Notes under the pieces: generated by a model
The model's input: only the letters and a program-made list of their open reading frames with translations
What the model was told of the DNA's origin: nothing
The model's database searches: none
Program-made: the position numbers and the translations under genes
Shown here: positions 11,884 through 25,195 of the stretch, in pieces
How the letters are laid out: each line of letters starts with the position of its first letter
How positions within the stretch are numbered: position 1 is the first letter of the stretch
Source of the DNA: Cliona cf. orientalis
Taxonomy: Eukaryota > Porifera > Demospongiae > Clionaida > Clionaidae
DNA: 64,000 nt
Reading direction: 5' to 3'
Assembly (NCBI GenBank): GCA_963930775.1
Contig: OZ005698.1
Span: 9,475,406 to 9,539,405 of the forward strand

Positions 11884-12709
11884 ATGATTCTTGCTGTTGC
11901 TTTCGCATCTCTGTTCGCCCTCTCCGCGGCAGCGCCGAAGAAATTATTGAATATTTCTGATACTTTTCAAGCTAGCGGCGAGGTAGAATTGATCACGGCA
12001 GGGGTTCACGCTTTGGAACAAGTTAGCACTATTTTTAATATGACTATAATAATAGTTCTTTCTGTAGCTATAGTCTGTTATAATATTATTATTTGCTATT
12101 TTAAATCACAGTCATAATTGGACGAGATCACGAGAAAAAGTCGGGAATTGAAGAGGCCAATTTTCACTTTCAGGGGAAAGATGATATTGAGAAGGTACTG
12201 CAGCTTTATAGAATACAATACTCCATCTACATCAGAGGGTAAGTTTTTTGTGCATGGGACGGACATAAAATTGAAAAGACTAAGTGAAAATGTGGATGGC
12301 TGCAGACCACCCAGTGATCTGAGGTGTATCAACCAGACCAGGAACGGAACTTTATCTCCCTTTTGGGAATGGACCATGCTAGCAAATTATGAGGGCACTG
12401 TGAATATCCATGAGAGAGACTGTGACTTATGGAGTTATGCGGTGAGATTCTTAACAAATTGCATGTGCTAACTGTATTGCACAAAGTGCTGGCAATGCTT
12501 TTGGGGGGTGTTAATCTTTTGATTTCCGCTTTACTCAGGTAGGAGATGTGAGGCTTGAGGTGATTCTGGAACAGGGTGACACGTCCACTCCTCTCTACTA
12601 CAACCGGAAATCTGCCGACGAGTTTGTCTTGATCCACATAAAAAGCTTCTCTACCGAAGCACCTGACCCCAAGCTATTCGCTGTTCCATCTGCATGTATA
12701 CTAGGATGA
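11884..12709 (+). pseudogene. Copy F of the secreted family, frameshifted in exon 1
   Basis: Recent duplicate of copy E. It keeps a signal peptide (MILAVAFASLFALSAAAPKK), the FQASGEVEL motif, exon 2 (FHFQGKDDIEKVLQ), exon 3 (LSPFWEWTMLANYEGT) and exon 4 ending FAVPSACILG. Near the end of exon 1 (about 12001-12015), alignment with copy E shows one missing base. Exon 1 therefore ends at phase 0 instead of phase 1, and splicing to the conserved exon-2 acceptor gives an immediate TAA. The start also lacks the MAKI- codons of copy E. It is either a young pseudogene, a base-calling error, or a gene using a different exon 1/2 junction. Exons 2-4 remain open in the family frame. Confidence 0.65.
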
Positions 12710-13111
12710 TAATTATTATAGTATTCCTTTTTGATCAAACACTCTCAGAAACTATTGTCACGATAATTACTAAACAGATCGAGGCCTGACAGCAGCATAT
12801 CAAAGAAACACACATGTTCAATGCATGCACATCTGCTGCCGTGAGTGGGTGATCAAGTGAGTGGCAGTTTTGTGATGCTCTTAGATGCACACCACAAAAT
12901 TCCTACACAGGGTCACGGAGTCCACATGCGCCATAATTAGATTAAACGAGGTTAGCAGCTGTGCATGTGGAGTTAGCTTATAAGGAGATTGGCATTTGCA
13001 GCAAAAAAATTAATTTTAATACTTAATTATCAGATAGTAATAATATTATAATACATGATGCGGCACAACAAAAATCTTGTCACAGGGGTATATAGCTAGC
13101 TATAGAAAGAG
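12710..13111. other. Intergenic spacer between copy F and the Ig-7TM gene
   Basis: 402 bp between two convergent 3' ends. AT-rich with no ORF or repeat of note; it presumably contains both polyadenylation regions. Confidence 0.6.
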
Positions 13112-13699
13112 TCAGCAGTCGCTTTGGTGCTCTGGAATTGGGTCCAGGCTAGCTATCTTGAAGTGAACAGGATAGCTTTGCACACTCTCTACTCCTGGAC
13201 TGGCGGGGCAGCCAGCACTTCCAGTGGACATCTTACGATGGGGAATAAACACGGTCTCACTGTTGATGGACGAATCCAAATTCGTAAAGTTACTGCCAGG
13301 AGTAAGCCCCTCTTCAGCTTTGCCAGATGATTCCTTCTCTTGGTCCAATGACTTTGAGCGCCAGCAGAACAGCTTCTCACGGACCTTCTTTGAGAGGACA
13401 CAAAAGAAAGATACGATCAGTAGCCCGAGGACTGCGCTGGCAATGATGAAGACATTCTGGAAGGTCATCTGGGTTGAAGATTCCTGGGGGACTATGAACG
13501 AGCTAAGACCTACTCCCCAAATCAGATCAAACAGGATCAGAGTGACACCGATACCTAGCATTTCACGTTGCTTGACGTTATTTTGGACTTTCTTCGACAA
13601 AAAGGTGAGGATAAGAAGCATGATGAGCGTCACTAGGTGGACAACTATCACGGGAAAGGCCACACCCAAGTAGAGCGCCCAACTCACTGGTCCACAGCT

Positions 13700-13730
<31 letters not shown>

Positions 13731-16700
13731 GTATGTGTGTTATGTAGTTGCAATGCAATATTAATTTTGGAGTAGTAGCAGTATTGCAGATCTAGACTCA
13801 CAATGTTGTTAGTCCGCTGCTGTAGTTTGAGACGTCTGAAGCGGCAGATATACTCACAATGATAACTGGCAGCCCTATGATTATAAAGCAAATGTACCAT
13901 AATGACACCTAATACAATATAGTAAAATTATTATTTTTACCCCAGTTGGCCACAAATGTGATGACATAGAAGATTATCGTTGCTTTTCTGCTCCATTTCT
14001 TCCATTTGGTGAGGACAAAGGTCACCATCACCACAAACGCGAAACTCCCGACAAGGAGCAGGTAGTGAAACAGGGCGGCTAGGAAGCCACACCCACTTCC
14101 TCCCGTCCCGGAACGGTTGGCCGACACGAGAGAGGCGATGTAAGAGAAATTGAGGGCGATGAGGGAGGAGCAGAGGTTGATTAGGGGAACCCCCGTCGAT
14201 GACACACGAAGCTCTCTGTATAAACAAGAAGATATGCATTGTTAAATGGATGGATAATGGCTACTCTTTATGGTCTTTTGTTTATGGAGGTATATATTAT
14301 ATATAAGATCACGTGATGTTAATATGCAAAGATTGGGAGGGTGGATCTACGGCTCCGAGTCTGGCTATTAATCTTTATCACTAGCATGACAATAATACGC
14401 ATCATATTATCACTGCACATTATGAGTACAATTCACAGTCATGACCAAAAATGCATGTAGTGGAACAAACGAAAAAATGTCCATAAAGTTAATATATAGC
14501 AGCAACTAGATTCACCAAACACAAGATATAATATTATGAGTTGAAATAGTCTCACCTAAAGACCAAATAGATGGTAATTACAGTAAGTAAGAGAATGTTG
14601 GTGGTGAGGGAGCCAATGTACCCAGCATGGTTTAGCTGGGGTCCATCACCTGCATGGAGGAAGAAAGCCAGCATGCATAATAATAATGATACATTGTAAT
14701 AGCGAAGGTGTAGCTGGTAATGTACTAGCAGCTCTTTAACTTACCTAACTCACCCTCCTCTGGAGGGTCTGGTACTGTGGAGAATAGATAAAAGAGAGGG
14801 GAGAAAAAAATTATTATTCATGGTCCCTAGATAATATTATTATTAGTAAGTGACTAATATACCTGGGATATCAATCATGAAATTTGCCATTTTTGTGACG
14901 TTAGTGTTTGTTGCATGGCAGCTGTACATTCCTGCATCTTCCTCACTAACACATCCCAGGTAGAGGATTGATCTAATGAGTGTGTACCCATCACTCCTTC
15001 GCTCCTGTCTCTGAAAGATGGCTACTTTTTTGGTCGTATTTTTGAGCTCTTCGATGGAATTTTCTCCTTCCATCACCCGTCTTCTTCTCCACACGACTTT
15101 TGTGCTCTCGTCAGTTTGCTGACTCAGCACCACACATGGAAGGAAGACTCCGTCTCCTTTATCAACTCTTTGATCGCTAGGGGCAACCATCATCTCGATC
15201 TCACCTATGTGCATGATTTTTTTTCATTAATAGAATCAAAATTCACTATCAAAGGTAGCTAAAAGGAGAAAATAGGTACCTATGGTGCAGATCTCAAATC
15301 GTGATGAGATTGAAGCACCGCTGGTCTTATCAACAGTAAGAGCTTTGCAGCTGTAGTTAGTGTTTGGCTGTCTCTCTACTCCACAGAGTTCCAGCCGAGA
15401 GTGAACAAACTCTATCCCTCCATGACTCTTAACCGTTTCATTGACGATAACGTTTTCGGGCTCCCTACCGCTGGTGAGGTTCTTCCACTGGATGGTCGGA
15501 AGTGGCGATCCCAACGCTACACATGTGACAACCAACGTCTGCTGGACAGTTGCATTGGCAACCATGTTTGTCAAATAAGCAGGTTCGACGACGATTTTAG
15601 GAGGGACTATGACATCGATCATAAAAGTGACATTATCTCCGTTGCTTGCTGAGCAGCTGAATGTGCCTTCGATGCTCTCTAGAGCCGTGTGAATATTGAG
15701 CACTGATCTTGTGAATTGATAACCCCCACTGATGACTTGGTGGGTATAGACGGAGAATCGACCTCGAGTGGCGATTGGACTGCTGGAGGTGTTTCTAGTC
15801 CAGGTGATGCTCGGCCAAGGGTAGCCATATACATCACAAGTGAGGCTGCGGCTTTCTCCAACTTTCACGGTATTGCTTAGAGGGGGACCAGATTTGATAG
15901 CAACAGGAGCTGGATGGAGAAAAGTTAGGTAGGGGGTTGAGCTCTTATAATTATATTATTGAAAATCCTGAGATGAGGGCTTAAGAGCATCAGATGTAAA
16001 GGTTACCCCATAATAGTATTACTATCATTAACATACTTGGTGCCGTGACGTTGAATGTGAATCGAGATGTCGCCATGTAGTTTTGAACCACAGCCGTGTA
16101 CTCTCCAATCAGCTCTCGATTTGCCATGACATCACACAGGGCTAGGATCAGCGTCGACCGGATGAACTTTTGACCTCCTAGTGGTATGACATCATTGCGA
16201 ATCTCTGTCATGTGCGGTGGCACACTATTGGATACATCAAGTCCGTTACGTTGCCATGTAACTTCTGGTACTGGTAGACCAAATCCAGCAATGGAGAGGA
16301 ATAGTGTAGCATTGGTGCTCGACTCTTCATTAGTGGCATTTGAAGTCACTAGCACAGTAGCTGCAGTGGAATGGAATATGGGAATGCAATAATACAGAAT
16401 GGGAATGTAAAATCACGTCACCATGGATTTTGGGAATAGAAATCTCCACAGGACAGGTGCACAGATTAATTAACTAAAACAGCACAAATAACTCATCCTT
16501 ATCCTTTTCTCAGTAATACCAACTACACCAGTATCATTATTACCAATACATAGCACAATACGATTACTGCTAATGGGAACCATTAATTTTGGATGCACAG
16601 TAATTTGCTTTAGTTTTAGTATTCACACTCTATAGTTCTGGTTTGTGCAGCAGTGATCGATATAAAGCCAGTGAGTGGGGATGCCATGTGGTCAATTGTC

Positions 16701-17673
16701 CAGTGTTTCATTGGATAGCTGGAATGCGCTCTATGCATATGTGGGATGATATTTTGGAGAACTAAACTAATGAAGACCTGCTGTCCAGTGAGGATCATTA
16801 ATTCTGGAATTGTCCAGTATAAAGCCAATATTTTCAAACACTCCAGTGTATACACATAATTAAAAGTTGACGCATCAATGGGTCGATGGTGATATCAATG
16901 AATCAGCTCAAGATCAGAGGCTGCACCTTTCAGCTAAGAACTATAATATTATAGTCCCAAGGGTGTATAGACTCTCCCCCTTGCATGCAAGTCCTTTTTA
17001 ATGGAAGCTTTTGATCTAAATTTGCCACCTTCTCAAATCTAAGCTGTTTAGTGTTGTGCACCTGCAGTCTCCGATGTGTCACGGAAAGCACTATAATATA
17101 TACTTACCGGGAGCTGTTAGCACATGAAGTTTGAAGCTAGCCATGTCTGTGGGCTCCTCTTGGCCTGCAGTGCCACTTATAGAGCAGCTGTAGACGCCAT
17201 GATCCTCTCTCTCTGCTCCGCAAACCTCTAGGACTGACTTCACAATCACAATCGTTCCTCCATTGCTGCCAGCCAGTGTGGAGACAGCTTCATGATGAAT
17301 GATGATTCTTGAGCTGTTCTCCAACACTTGCTCTCCTCTCTTCCAGAGCAAGCTGGGGTTGGCAGAGGAGGGGTTGTCAGTGTTGGAGACTGTGGTGAAA
17401 GCTACGCAAGGCAAGAACAGCCTGTCGCCAGCATCAGCCACTGTGTCCTCTGGAGACACCAAAACCCTCGAAAGACCTGCAAAAATTGAATAATTTTGCA
17501 TTTATTATAATATTTTTGCAGCTGCTGCACACAATTATTGCAGTAGCTGCCATTATAATAATAATCTGTAGCTAATCACGAGAATTACATCACTGTATGT
17601 AGGTCTCACCTTTGGAGGATGCTGCAAGACAGATCAGTGTAATCACCACTACCACAGTCTTCAATGCCATCAT
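13112..17673 (-). CDS. Five-Ig seven-transmembrane receptor lacking GAIN/GPS
   Basis: Minus-strand gene of about 1,000 residues. The signal peptide exon (17610-17673) reads MMALKTVVVVITLICLAA. Ig domains lie at 17104-17475, 16039-16360 (degenerate, first Cys missing), 15282-15910 (two domains) and 14863-15205. A tiny exon (VPDPPEEG) then leads directly to TM1 (14564-14651, YIGSLTTNILLLTVITIYLVF). TM2, TM3 and part of TM4 are in 13970-14218, the rest of TM4 and loop 2 in about 13800-13914, and TM5-7 plus the tail in 13112-13690. A WG motif in TM6 (DLIWGVGL) and the intron just before the loop-2 Cys (phase 2) match the adhesion GPCR at 18201-34864. No C-x-W...HLT GPS motif is present between Ig5 and TM1. 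The TM4 splice (TTT|GTGGCC) is inferred from phase. Tail ends HQSDC. Confidence 0.8.
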
Positions 17674-18200
17674 CCCACTGGAAGCTGATCGATGGGTTTC
17701 TGCAAAATACAGAATCTAATTTGGCACACTAACTTTTATATGAGAGCACTTTGCATGCTTCATTGGCGATCCATTATTATCCACTTTATCAAAATTCCTT
17801 GAGCCTTTTGTCCAGCCAGGCTGGAGACAGACGTGACCATGCTATATTCGCAATTTCCTGCCTCAGTATATGATATTATTAATTTCACATGCACATGCCC
17901 ACCCCACTCATTCCATCTTGACTTTCTGTCGCCATGGCTTTAATTAATAAAAGCATTCTTTAATCTCGCTGAAACACAATATCTACAACTGTAGGAATAA
18001 TGATTATTAATTTTATGGCCTAAAGAAAATAAAAAAAAATATAGCTAAGCCTAAAAAAATTTTTGAGCCTGAAAAAATTATAAAAATCGGCATAAAAATA
18101 AGACTACTTCTGCTTCAGCAATGGCCTAGTTATATAGCAAAAAAATGTTCACGCAAAGTATAAATTTCGTTGTCCAAATCCGGTGCAAAGGTCAAAAAGT
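17674..18200. other. Spacer between tandem receptor genes
   Basis: 527 bp between the stop of the giant GPCR and the start of the five-Ig receptor. AT-rich with no ORF of interest. It must contain the polyadenylation region of the former and the promoter of the latter. No perfect NRF1-like palindrome seen. Confidence 0.5.
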
Positions 18201-21200
18201 TCAAAGTTGGCTCTGCTTCTGGTCGTCCGAGGGAACAGTGAGGTCCAGTTTTTCGAAGGAGTCAGTGTCCCCATCCCCACCACCACCGACAGCTCCTCCC
18301 TTGTCAGTCGGCCCCCTCTCAGTCGCACTCTCCATCGTAGTCTCCACGGCGACAGGCCTGGAGTCATCGTACTCGGTAGCCAGCGGGTTCTCAATTATGT
18401 TTCCGGTGAATGTAAACGAGACGTCTTTCATAGCCTCCGCCTCTTTGAGGCTCGAGCCAGCTGCCGAGCGATTGGTCAGGTATAAGTTGTCGTCCACGAT
18501 CTGGCGGTCACCGATGTTGTGCTTCTTAGAGTATCCAGGCAGGAAGCGACTCTTCCAAGCGTCGCGAATCTCCGCAGAAAGCAGGCAGAAGAAGAGAATC
18601 ATGAGTACTCCGAGGGCAATGGTAGCTATGATGAAGATGACTTGGAAAATGGCTCGAGCAACGCCGAGGTTTAGAGGGTGGACAGACGGGAGGCCGAATC
18701 CCCACGCTACGTAGAAGAGGGTGAAGACAACAAACAGGCCAAAGAACGAGATCCAGAATGATTTATCTTCTTCCTTTCTGCGTGGCTGCCTCTTTCGATT
18801 GATGGCAGCCGCGATGAAGAGAACAGCTGTAACCAGCATCTCTACACCTCCAACCAACAGAAGACCAAGCCAGTAGGGATAGGATGAGGGGCGGCAGCTG
18901 GGGGGAGAGAGAAAGAGAGAGAGAGAGAGAGGGGGGGGGGGGTAAATTGTACACTAAAAAATGTGAAAATCTGAAACTTACAATTCTTCATTGTAATAGT
19001 TGTCAGGATTTGGAGCAATGGATATTATGGCAACTACCGCAGAGAACACTGCAACCACAACAAAAAAAACACCACCATAAAAAGTTAAATCAATCACCCT
19101 AAAAAACTGCTATTTTTACTTACACAAGTTGGTTGTGATGGCAGCTACAAATGCAATCCTCTTGGCTGTGCTGGTGTAGGGTGAATGGACCATAAAGAGG
19201 GCCATGATGGCAATCGCCCCTGCACTGAGGAGCAGGGTGAAGTGGAGCAGGAACGAGAAGACTTGGCAGGCGGTGGTGTTGGTCGTGGCGTACATGGAGA
19301 CAATGTAGCAGACACAGAGGGCAAAGATGGAGACACAGAGGTTGATCAGGAACACACCAGTCTCGGTGGAACGTTCACTGGGGAGGAGAGAGAGAGGGAG
19401 AGGGAGGGGGGGGGGGAAGGAAAATCATATTTTTGAGCAAATCTATAGAATCCTCTACAATAGAAAGAGTGCCCCTAAATTTAAGTACACACAAGAGATT
19501 TCATACCTTGATATGATGTAGCTGAATATGACGATCAAGACCAGTAGCAGGAGGATGATTGGGCCCAGCGTTGTGATTCGACCGATGCTTGAATCGTTGA
19601 GTGGCTCAGGAGCTGCGATGGGGGAGATGTCTACCAAGAGACCGAAGCTTGTGAGGTGGTTACAGCGACAGAGGACGTTCTCAGCGCTATCACTGATTTT
19701 ACTGCAGCCGCGACTCGACCATCCACCGTAGTTACTGTCAAGGCTCTGGTCCCAGAAGGAGCAGGTGGTGTTGCCACCGGTGCGATATTTCTGCGTGAGA
19801 GAGAGAAGGAAAGAGGGGGAGAGAGAGAGAGAGAGAGACAGAGAGAGGAGGGAGGGAGGGAGGGGGGGGGGGTAAACAGTTATATGAGACTGTCATGCAC
19901 AACTTTTGAGCTAGACAGTACAATTACCGTCTAGTTAGGAGTGGCTAATAAGTCTATCAGTATCAAGTCTCAAGAATGTCATATCAGTGAATTCTTCACA
20001 CACGCACTCTCTCGCAGCAAAAATCAAAAAAAAAATTTTATTCATAAAATTTGCTCACCGGATTGATGGCAAAGGTCATATTGACGGAGTCACGAAGATC
20101 ATTGACCTTTACACCCCCAGCGATGTGGGCGGCCACAGCCAGTCCGCCGAGTTTGTCGTTCTGAAGGTTATTTTCAGTGATGTAGCTATCGCGACGAATG
20201 AAGAACCCATCGTTGAGGAAAACGTTGAAGACGATGCGGTGGTCTCCCGTGCGCCCGTTGAGGAGGGAGCGAGGGAGAGCAATGGAGGCTGTTGGAGAAC
20301 CGTCAGAAGAGTCAACTGAGATATGATTGTCCTGAAAGGCATCGGTGGTGAATTCGGCGTCGATATTGGCAAAAACGGCTTGTCCGTTGAACGTCTGCGG
20401 AGAGAGACGGTCATAGATGATGATGACAAACATGTCCTTGATGATCCGTTGAGGGTTGGTAGGGACAGGGTACACGTCAGAGAGACGATCCAGGGCAGCC
20501 ATCATTCTGGGGGGGGGGGGGGGAGAAAAGGAAATAATTCATTGGCAATAATTTATGGTACTAAGTCTCTTTCATTATAATCATAAAAGTGCCTCATCAC
20601 AAAATTTTACTTTTTTTACCTCGCAGAAGTGTTGAATTCAGTGTGAGCATTCTTGAGCGTCTCATCAGGGTATTGAAGCAAGTTGTCTATCAGATCTAGC
20701 AGCTGATTGGACGCCTGCAGCCAACGACAACACGACGATGTCATTGTGCGGGACAAACATCAGAACAATAAACCAACAGGGCGATTAATTAAGTTATTAA
20801 ACGCATGACTGGCCTTCCCTCGTGCGAACCAGAGTGCGTGACTCTCTCTCTCACATACACATGCATGTACATGTACATGCATGTACATGTGCATGTACCA
20901 CTACGGCATGAAGTTATACACCAAACATGCACTAGTCTATAGAGTGGAGGGGAGTACTTGACAATGTGTATTATTATCATCACAGAGTTAAACTGCCGTG
21001 ACCAGGCCCTAATTTCGCAGACACTGCATTATTGATTTGATTAGCTCGATCTCAAAGGATCAGTGATGTACAATAGCATGCATACTTCAGAGTCACACTG
21101 CCATGACTTATTGAGTTAGTTCGTTAATTTCAGACAATCCCCCCGCATACATACAAACACCATCAGGTAGTGCACGCACAGTGGTTGTAGCAGAGAGAAA

Positions 21201-21942
21201 GTTGTCGTAATTTGCCTAATTAAGCTTGACCGAGACTGCATGGAGTCCCTCGGGCTACCGTAATTAATTAATTAAAGGGGCTAACTCACCGTTTCGTTAC
21301 CCAAGGCCGGTACCATCTGTTGCTCGATGAAGCGAGTGGTGACGGCTATTCCCAAGTGATCATTGTCCGGGGTATCGGTCAGCGAGAGCACGGTAGCAAT
21401 CCCCTCCTACAATGATCAGACATTGGACATAAAGTCTCGTAATTAGCAGGGTCTCTCTCAACTCTCTAGCAGGGGTACAGGTACATGTAAATATGCAAAG
21501 TGAGTCGTGATCTTAGCACACAAAATTATTAAATTATTGTAAATTCTAGAGAAATAGATCATAAATCGTGAATATTTCATGCTAAAAATATTAATTTTGG
21601 AGAATTTCTATTTACATGTAATTTCCCAATCTATAATAATATCATAGTTCCTCATGCAAGATGATAATTGACAGGATGCCCCACCCACCCCGCCCACCTG
21701 TATGCTATCACAGAGTTGCCAGATCTTCTCGGTGAACTGACAGTTGGAGTAGTCTGGCTCTCCCCACTCTCCTCTCGTTGAGAAGTTACCCATGCACATG
21801 CGGCTAGCCTCACGACCAAACTCCAGGTCCCCACAGGGGCAAGGGGACGTTGCCATGGCACCGATAGCAGCCTCCGCCCAGGTCAAAGTACGCTCGTTAG
21901 CGTTGGGAGGATTGAATAGAGTCTGCTCATTGGCACAGCCGT
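18201..21942 (-). other. HRM-GAIN/GPS-7TM signalling module of the giant adhesion GPCR
   Basis: The HRM-like exon has the spaced CPC, R-x-C, W and PDYSNC residues of hormone-receptor domains. The GAIN exon (20057-20503) reads ISVDSSDGSPTASIALP and ends in FAINP. The next exon holds the complete GPS with HLT, where autoproteolysis between L and T is expected, and TM1 (LGPIILLLLVLIVIFSYII). TM2-3 are at 19134-19380, TM4 at about 18980-19060 and TM5-7 at 18201-18897, with AWGFGLP in TM6. This is the family-B2 signature. Confidence 0.85.
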
Positions 21943-21947
21943 CTGAA

Positions 21948-21979
<32 letters not shown>

Positions 21980-22237
21980 AGGGAGAGGGAGGGAGGGAGA
22001 GGGAGGGGGAGGGAGGGATCAAGGGTGGAGAGAGAGAACATAATAATATGATTGTATGAAATAAACGAAGATTGTCTGCGGACAACTTAACTGTTCGATA
22101 AAACTTGCCGACATTTTTACTAGATGCTCTAGGGCAAAAGTCGAAACGTCGGCAAGTTTTATCGAATGGTTAAGTTGTCCGCAGACAATCTTCATTTATT
22201 TCATGCAGATAGCAACTGAGAACGATGTCACTGTACA

Positions 22238-22283
<46 letters not shown>

Positions 22284-22538
22284 CTCACTGTCCATGCACC
22301 TTACCCAGCCTAGCAGGTTGAGTGACGTTTGCCATGAAGCCAAGATCGCTGGTAGTCTCGCTGATTACATCTGTAACCTCGCTGAGTACTTCTGGAGTAA
22401 TGAGAGTCTCTCCCTCAAATATATTTCGTCCAAAAATATTTTCAGGAAGAACCAACACAGTCAGCACCAGAGACAACGTCACAATGTTGGTGTCAGGACT
22501 GCAGTGTTGAAGTATTTGAGGATGAACGCAGCAGCATA

Positions 22539-22622
<84 letters not shown>

Positions 22623-23931
22623 GCTCTTACACCATCAAATCTACTATGGATCAACTTTTATACTACATGCATACTCACTCGTGAGTGACAAACTTGTCTT
22701 CTTCATCAGGAGTCACAGAGAAGATGAGCACATCAGACACCTCTCTCCCAGCTAGCTGCTCGTTCAGCTGTACATTATACAAACATGCGAACAATTAATG
22801 TCACATGACAATCACATGATTATAATATCTGACTACTCACATTGTTGACCAATACTCTTGACGTTGACACCACTTGATCGGAGAAAGTTTGCACTCCGAA
22901 CACTGCCAGCGGAATAAACAGCTCCACTGTGTACTGCTGAATACCAAGGATGTTGATCACTGCCCTACTCGACTCCACCGAGCCTTCGGAGTTCATCGCC
23001 ACACAGTGGTACACGCCCCTGTCGTTAAGCTCGACCGATTGGATGTAGTAGGAGGGGTAAACCTGTCCCTGGAGGGGGGTGTCGTCTTTGTACCACTGGA
23101 TCGAGGGCTGGGGGCTTCCCGATATGATGCAGCTCAGATTCACCGAGCTGTAGATACCGACGAAAGTGGTCTGAGGTCCTTTCTCAATTACTGGCCGAGT
23201 TTTCTGCACGATAGCTGTCAAGAAAAAAAAGGAAGAATTATTTATTAACAAAAGCGTACACAGTGTGTGCTTGATTTGAGAAGTAGTTGAGATTCAGGAT
23301 CTTAGTTGGTCATGTGATAAAGCTATTGACCAATCAGTGTGCAGTACAATGATGTAATGCTTTTCAGAACATCACCACTGACAAACAAACAAGCCAACTA
23401 ATCTTAAAGTTCCTAGATCAATACCTTCATCACAGTTGGTTCCCTTGAAGCCATCGGTACACTTGCAGATATAGGTGAGCGGTCCATTCTCACAGGCGCC
23501 CCCGTTCTGACACGGATTCGGGTCACAGGAGTCGGGCAGAGGGGCAGGGGTCACAGTGAGGTTAAAGGGCGGCTGGACTACATCAATGGTGCCACGGCGG
23601 TTTGAAGCACTGCACTCGTACAGACCAGCATCGCTTTCGGCGACACCAACAACTGATAGAACACTGGTGAAAGTTTTGTTGATATTCTCTCGTATTCCGG
23701 TACTGACAGTGGTCTCGGTAAGTTCAAACTTCTTTCCACTCTCAGCGCTGATGAAGGTGTTGTCCTTGAACCAGGAGAATGACGGGGTTGGCACACCATC
23801 GGCAGAGCAGCTGAAAGTAACACGGCCGCCAGCCACCACTGTCTCATCTCGACCAGTGGAGTTGATATAAGGAGCAGCTGTGGGAGTGAGAGGGAATAAA
23901 TATATTTTCAAGGACAATAATTTCTAGCTGG

Positions 23932-23998
<67 letters not shown>

Positions 23999-25135
23999 GT
24001 CTCCCCCTCCCCCTCTCTCACCATAGACGGTGACTCTGGTGTAGTCCTTGTCGTAACCAGCAGGGTTGCTAGCTCGAACGGCGTAGACTCCGTCGTCAAG
24101 AAGTGAAGCGCTTGTGACAGTCAGTGTTAGCATATCTGATGAAAAATCGAACCTCGGATCTGCCGAGTCGTCAAACTCCGCCTCCAGGCCACTGAGAGAA
24201 GAGGTGAAAGTCCACGTTATGTCGCTAGGCAACACTTGAGGAATGTCGTTAGAGATGGCAAGCACAACTTTGAACCCTTCCTCGAGGAGAGCATCAATTT
24301 GCTGTGCTTCGGCAGATACAATGGGCGGAGCTATGGGAAAATAGGAAAAAAAAAGATTTTAAAGCTACCTTTAATTTTCCACATTAATCTTACTCTGAAC
24401 TGTGAGGGTGGCGCTGGCTGTTTCGTTGAGATGATCATTCTCAGCATAGCAGGTATAAGTCCCAGCATCGCTGGTCATCAATGCGCTCACCGTCAGCATG
24501 GATACGATTACGTCACCACTAGACGACGTCGTCGAAATGGTGTACTTTGAACTCTCCATGATCTCTTGACCACCAAACTGCCACAAGATGGTGGGCGTTG
24601 GCTCACCAGTCACATTGCAGGAGAAGGAAGCTGATTGGTCGATTGGAACGGCAGTGCTACGAGGACCACCAACTATCATAGCACCAGCTACAGAGAAAGA
24701 GATGTAGTCATTATAAGTTAAAAAAATCTGAAGCCAAACTAGAAATCTTTTTTCTCTATTAGAATATCTTTCATTCAACCCGAATCCAATGATTAAATTG
24801 ATGGAAGGGTAGGGGCGATATAGATGGCTCACCTTGTACGTTGACCTGTATGGTGATGGTCTGATTTCCTGTCACATGACCAACAGCGATGGTATAATTT
24901 CCCTCATCAGCGTAACTCAGTTGGTTGACGGTCAGCGACTGCATAGCCCTTGAGAATACATATCGACTGTCAGCGGCAGATGTGAGGGGCGTGGCCAGGT
25001 CTCGCTGGTGGTACCATGTGATCTGCGCTTCCGTGACAACTGGGTAGTCGTTTTCGATTGTAATTCCAATGGTGAGTTCAGTGTTGATCAATCCGATCAC
25101 TTCGGGGCTGATGGCAGCAATGACGGGCAGAGCTG

Positions 25136-25195
<60 letters not shown>

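Noticed and set aside
13800..13960. TM3-TM4 junction of the five-Ig receptor using the TGGG|GTAAAA donor
   Set aside because: It gives a 32-bp intron and a non-membrane frame. The TTT|GTGGCC donor restores TM4 (SLWYICFIIIGLPVII) and the phase-2 exit shared with the neighbour.
22539..22621. CRISPR-like or other tandem array
   Set aside because: Simple dinucleotide repeat without spacers, in a eukaryotic intron.
23908..24099. ORFs made of RERERE or SLSLSL repeats here and at 22225, 25008, 54342 and elsewhere
   Set aside because: They are translations of (GA)n/(CT)n microsatellites in introns, not genes.
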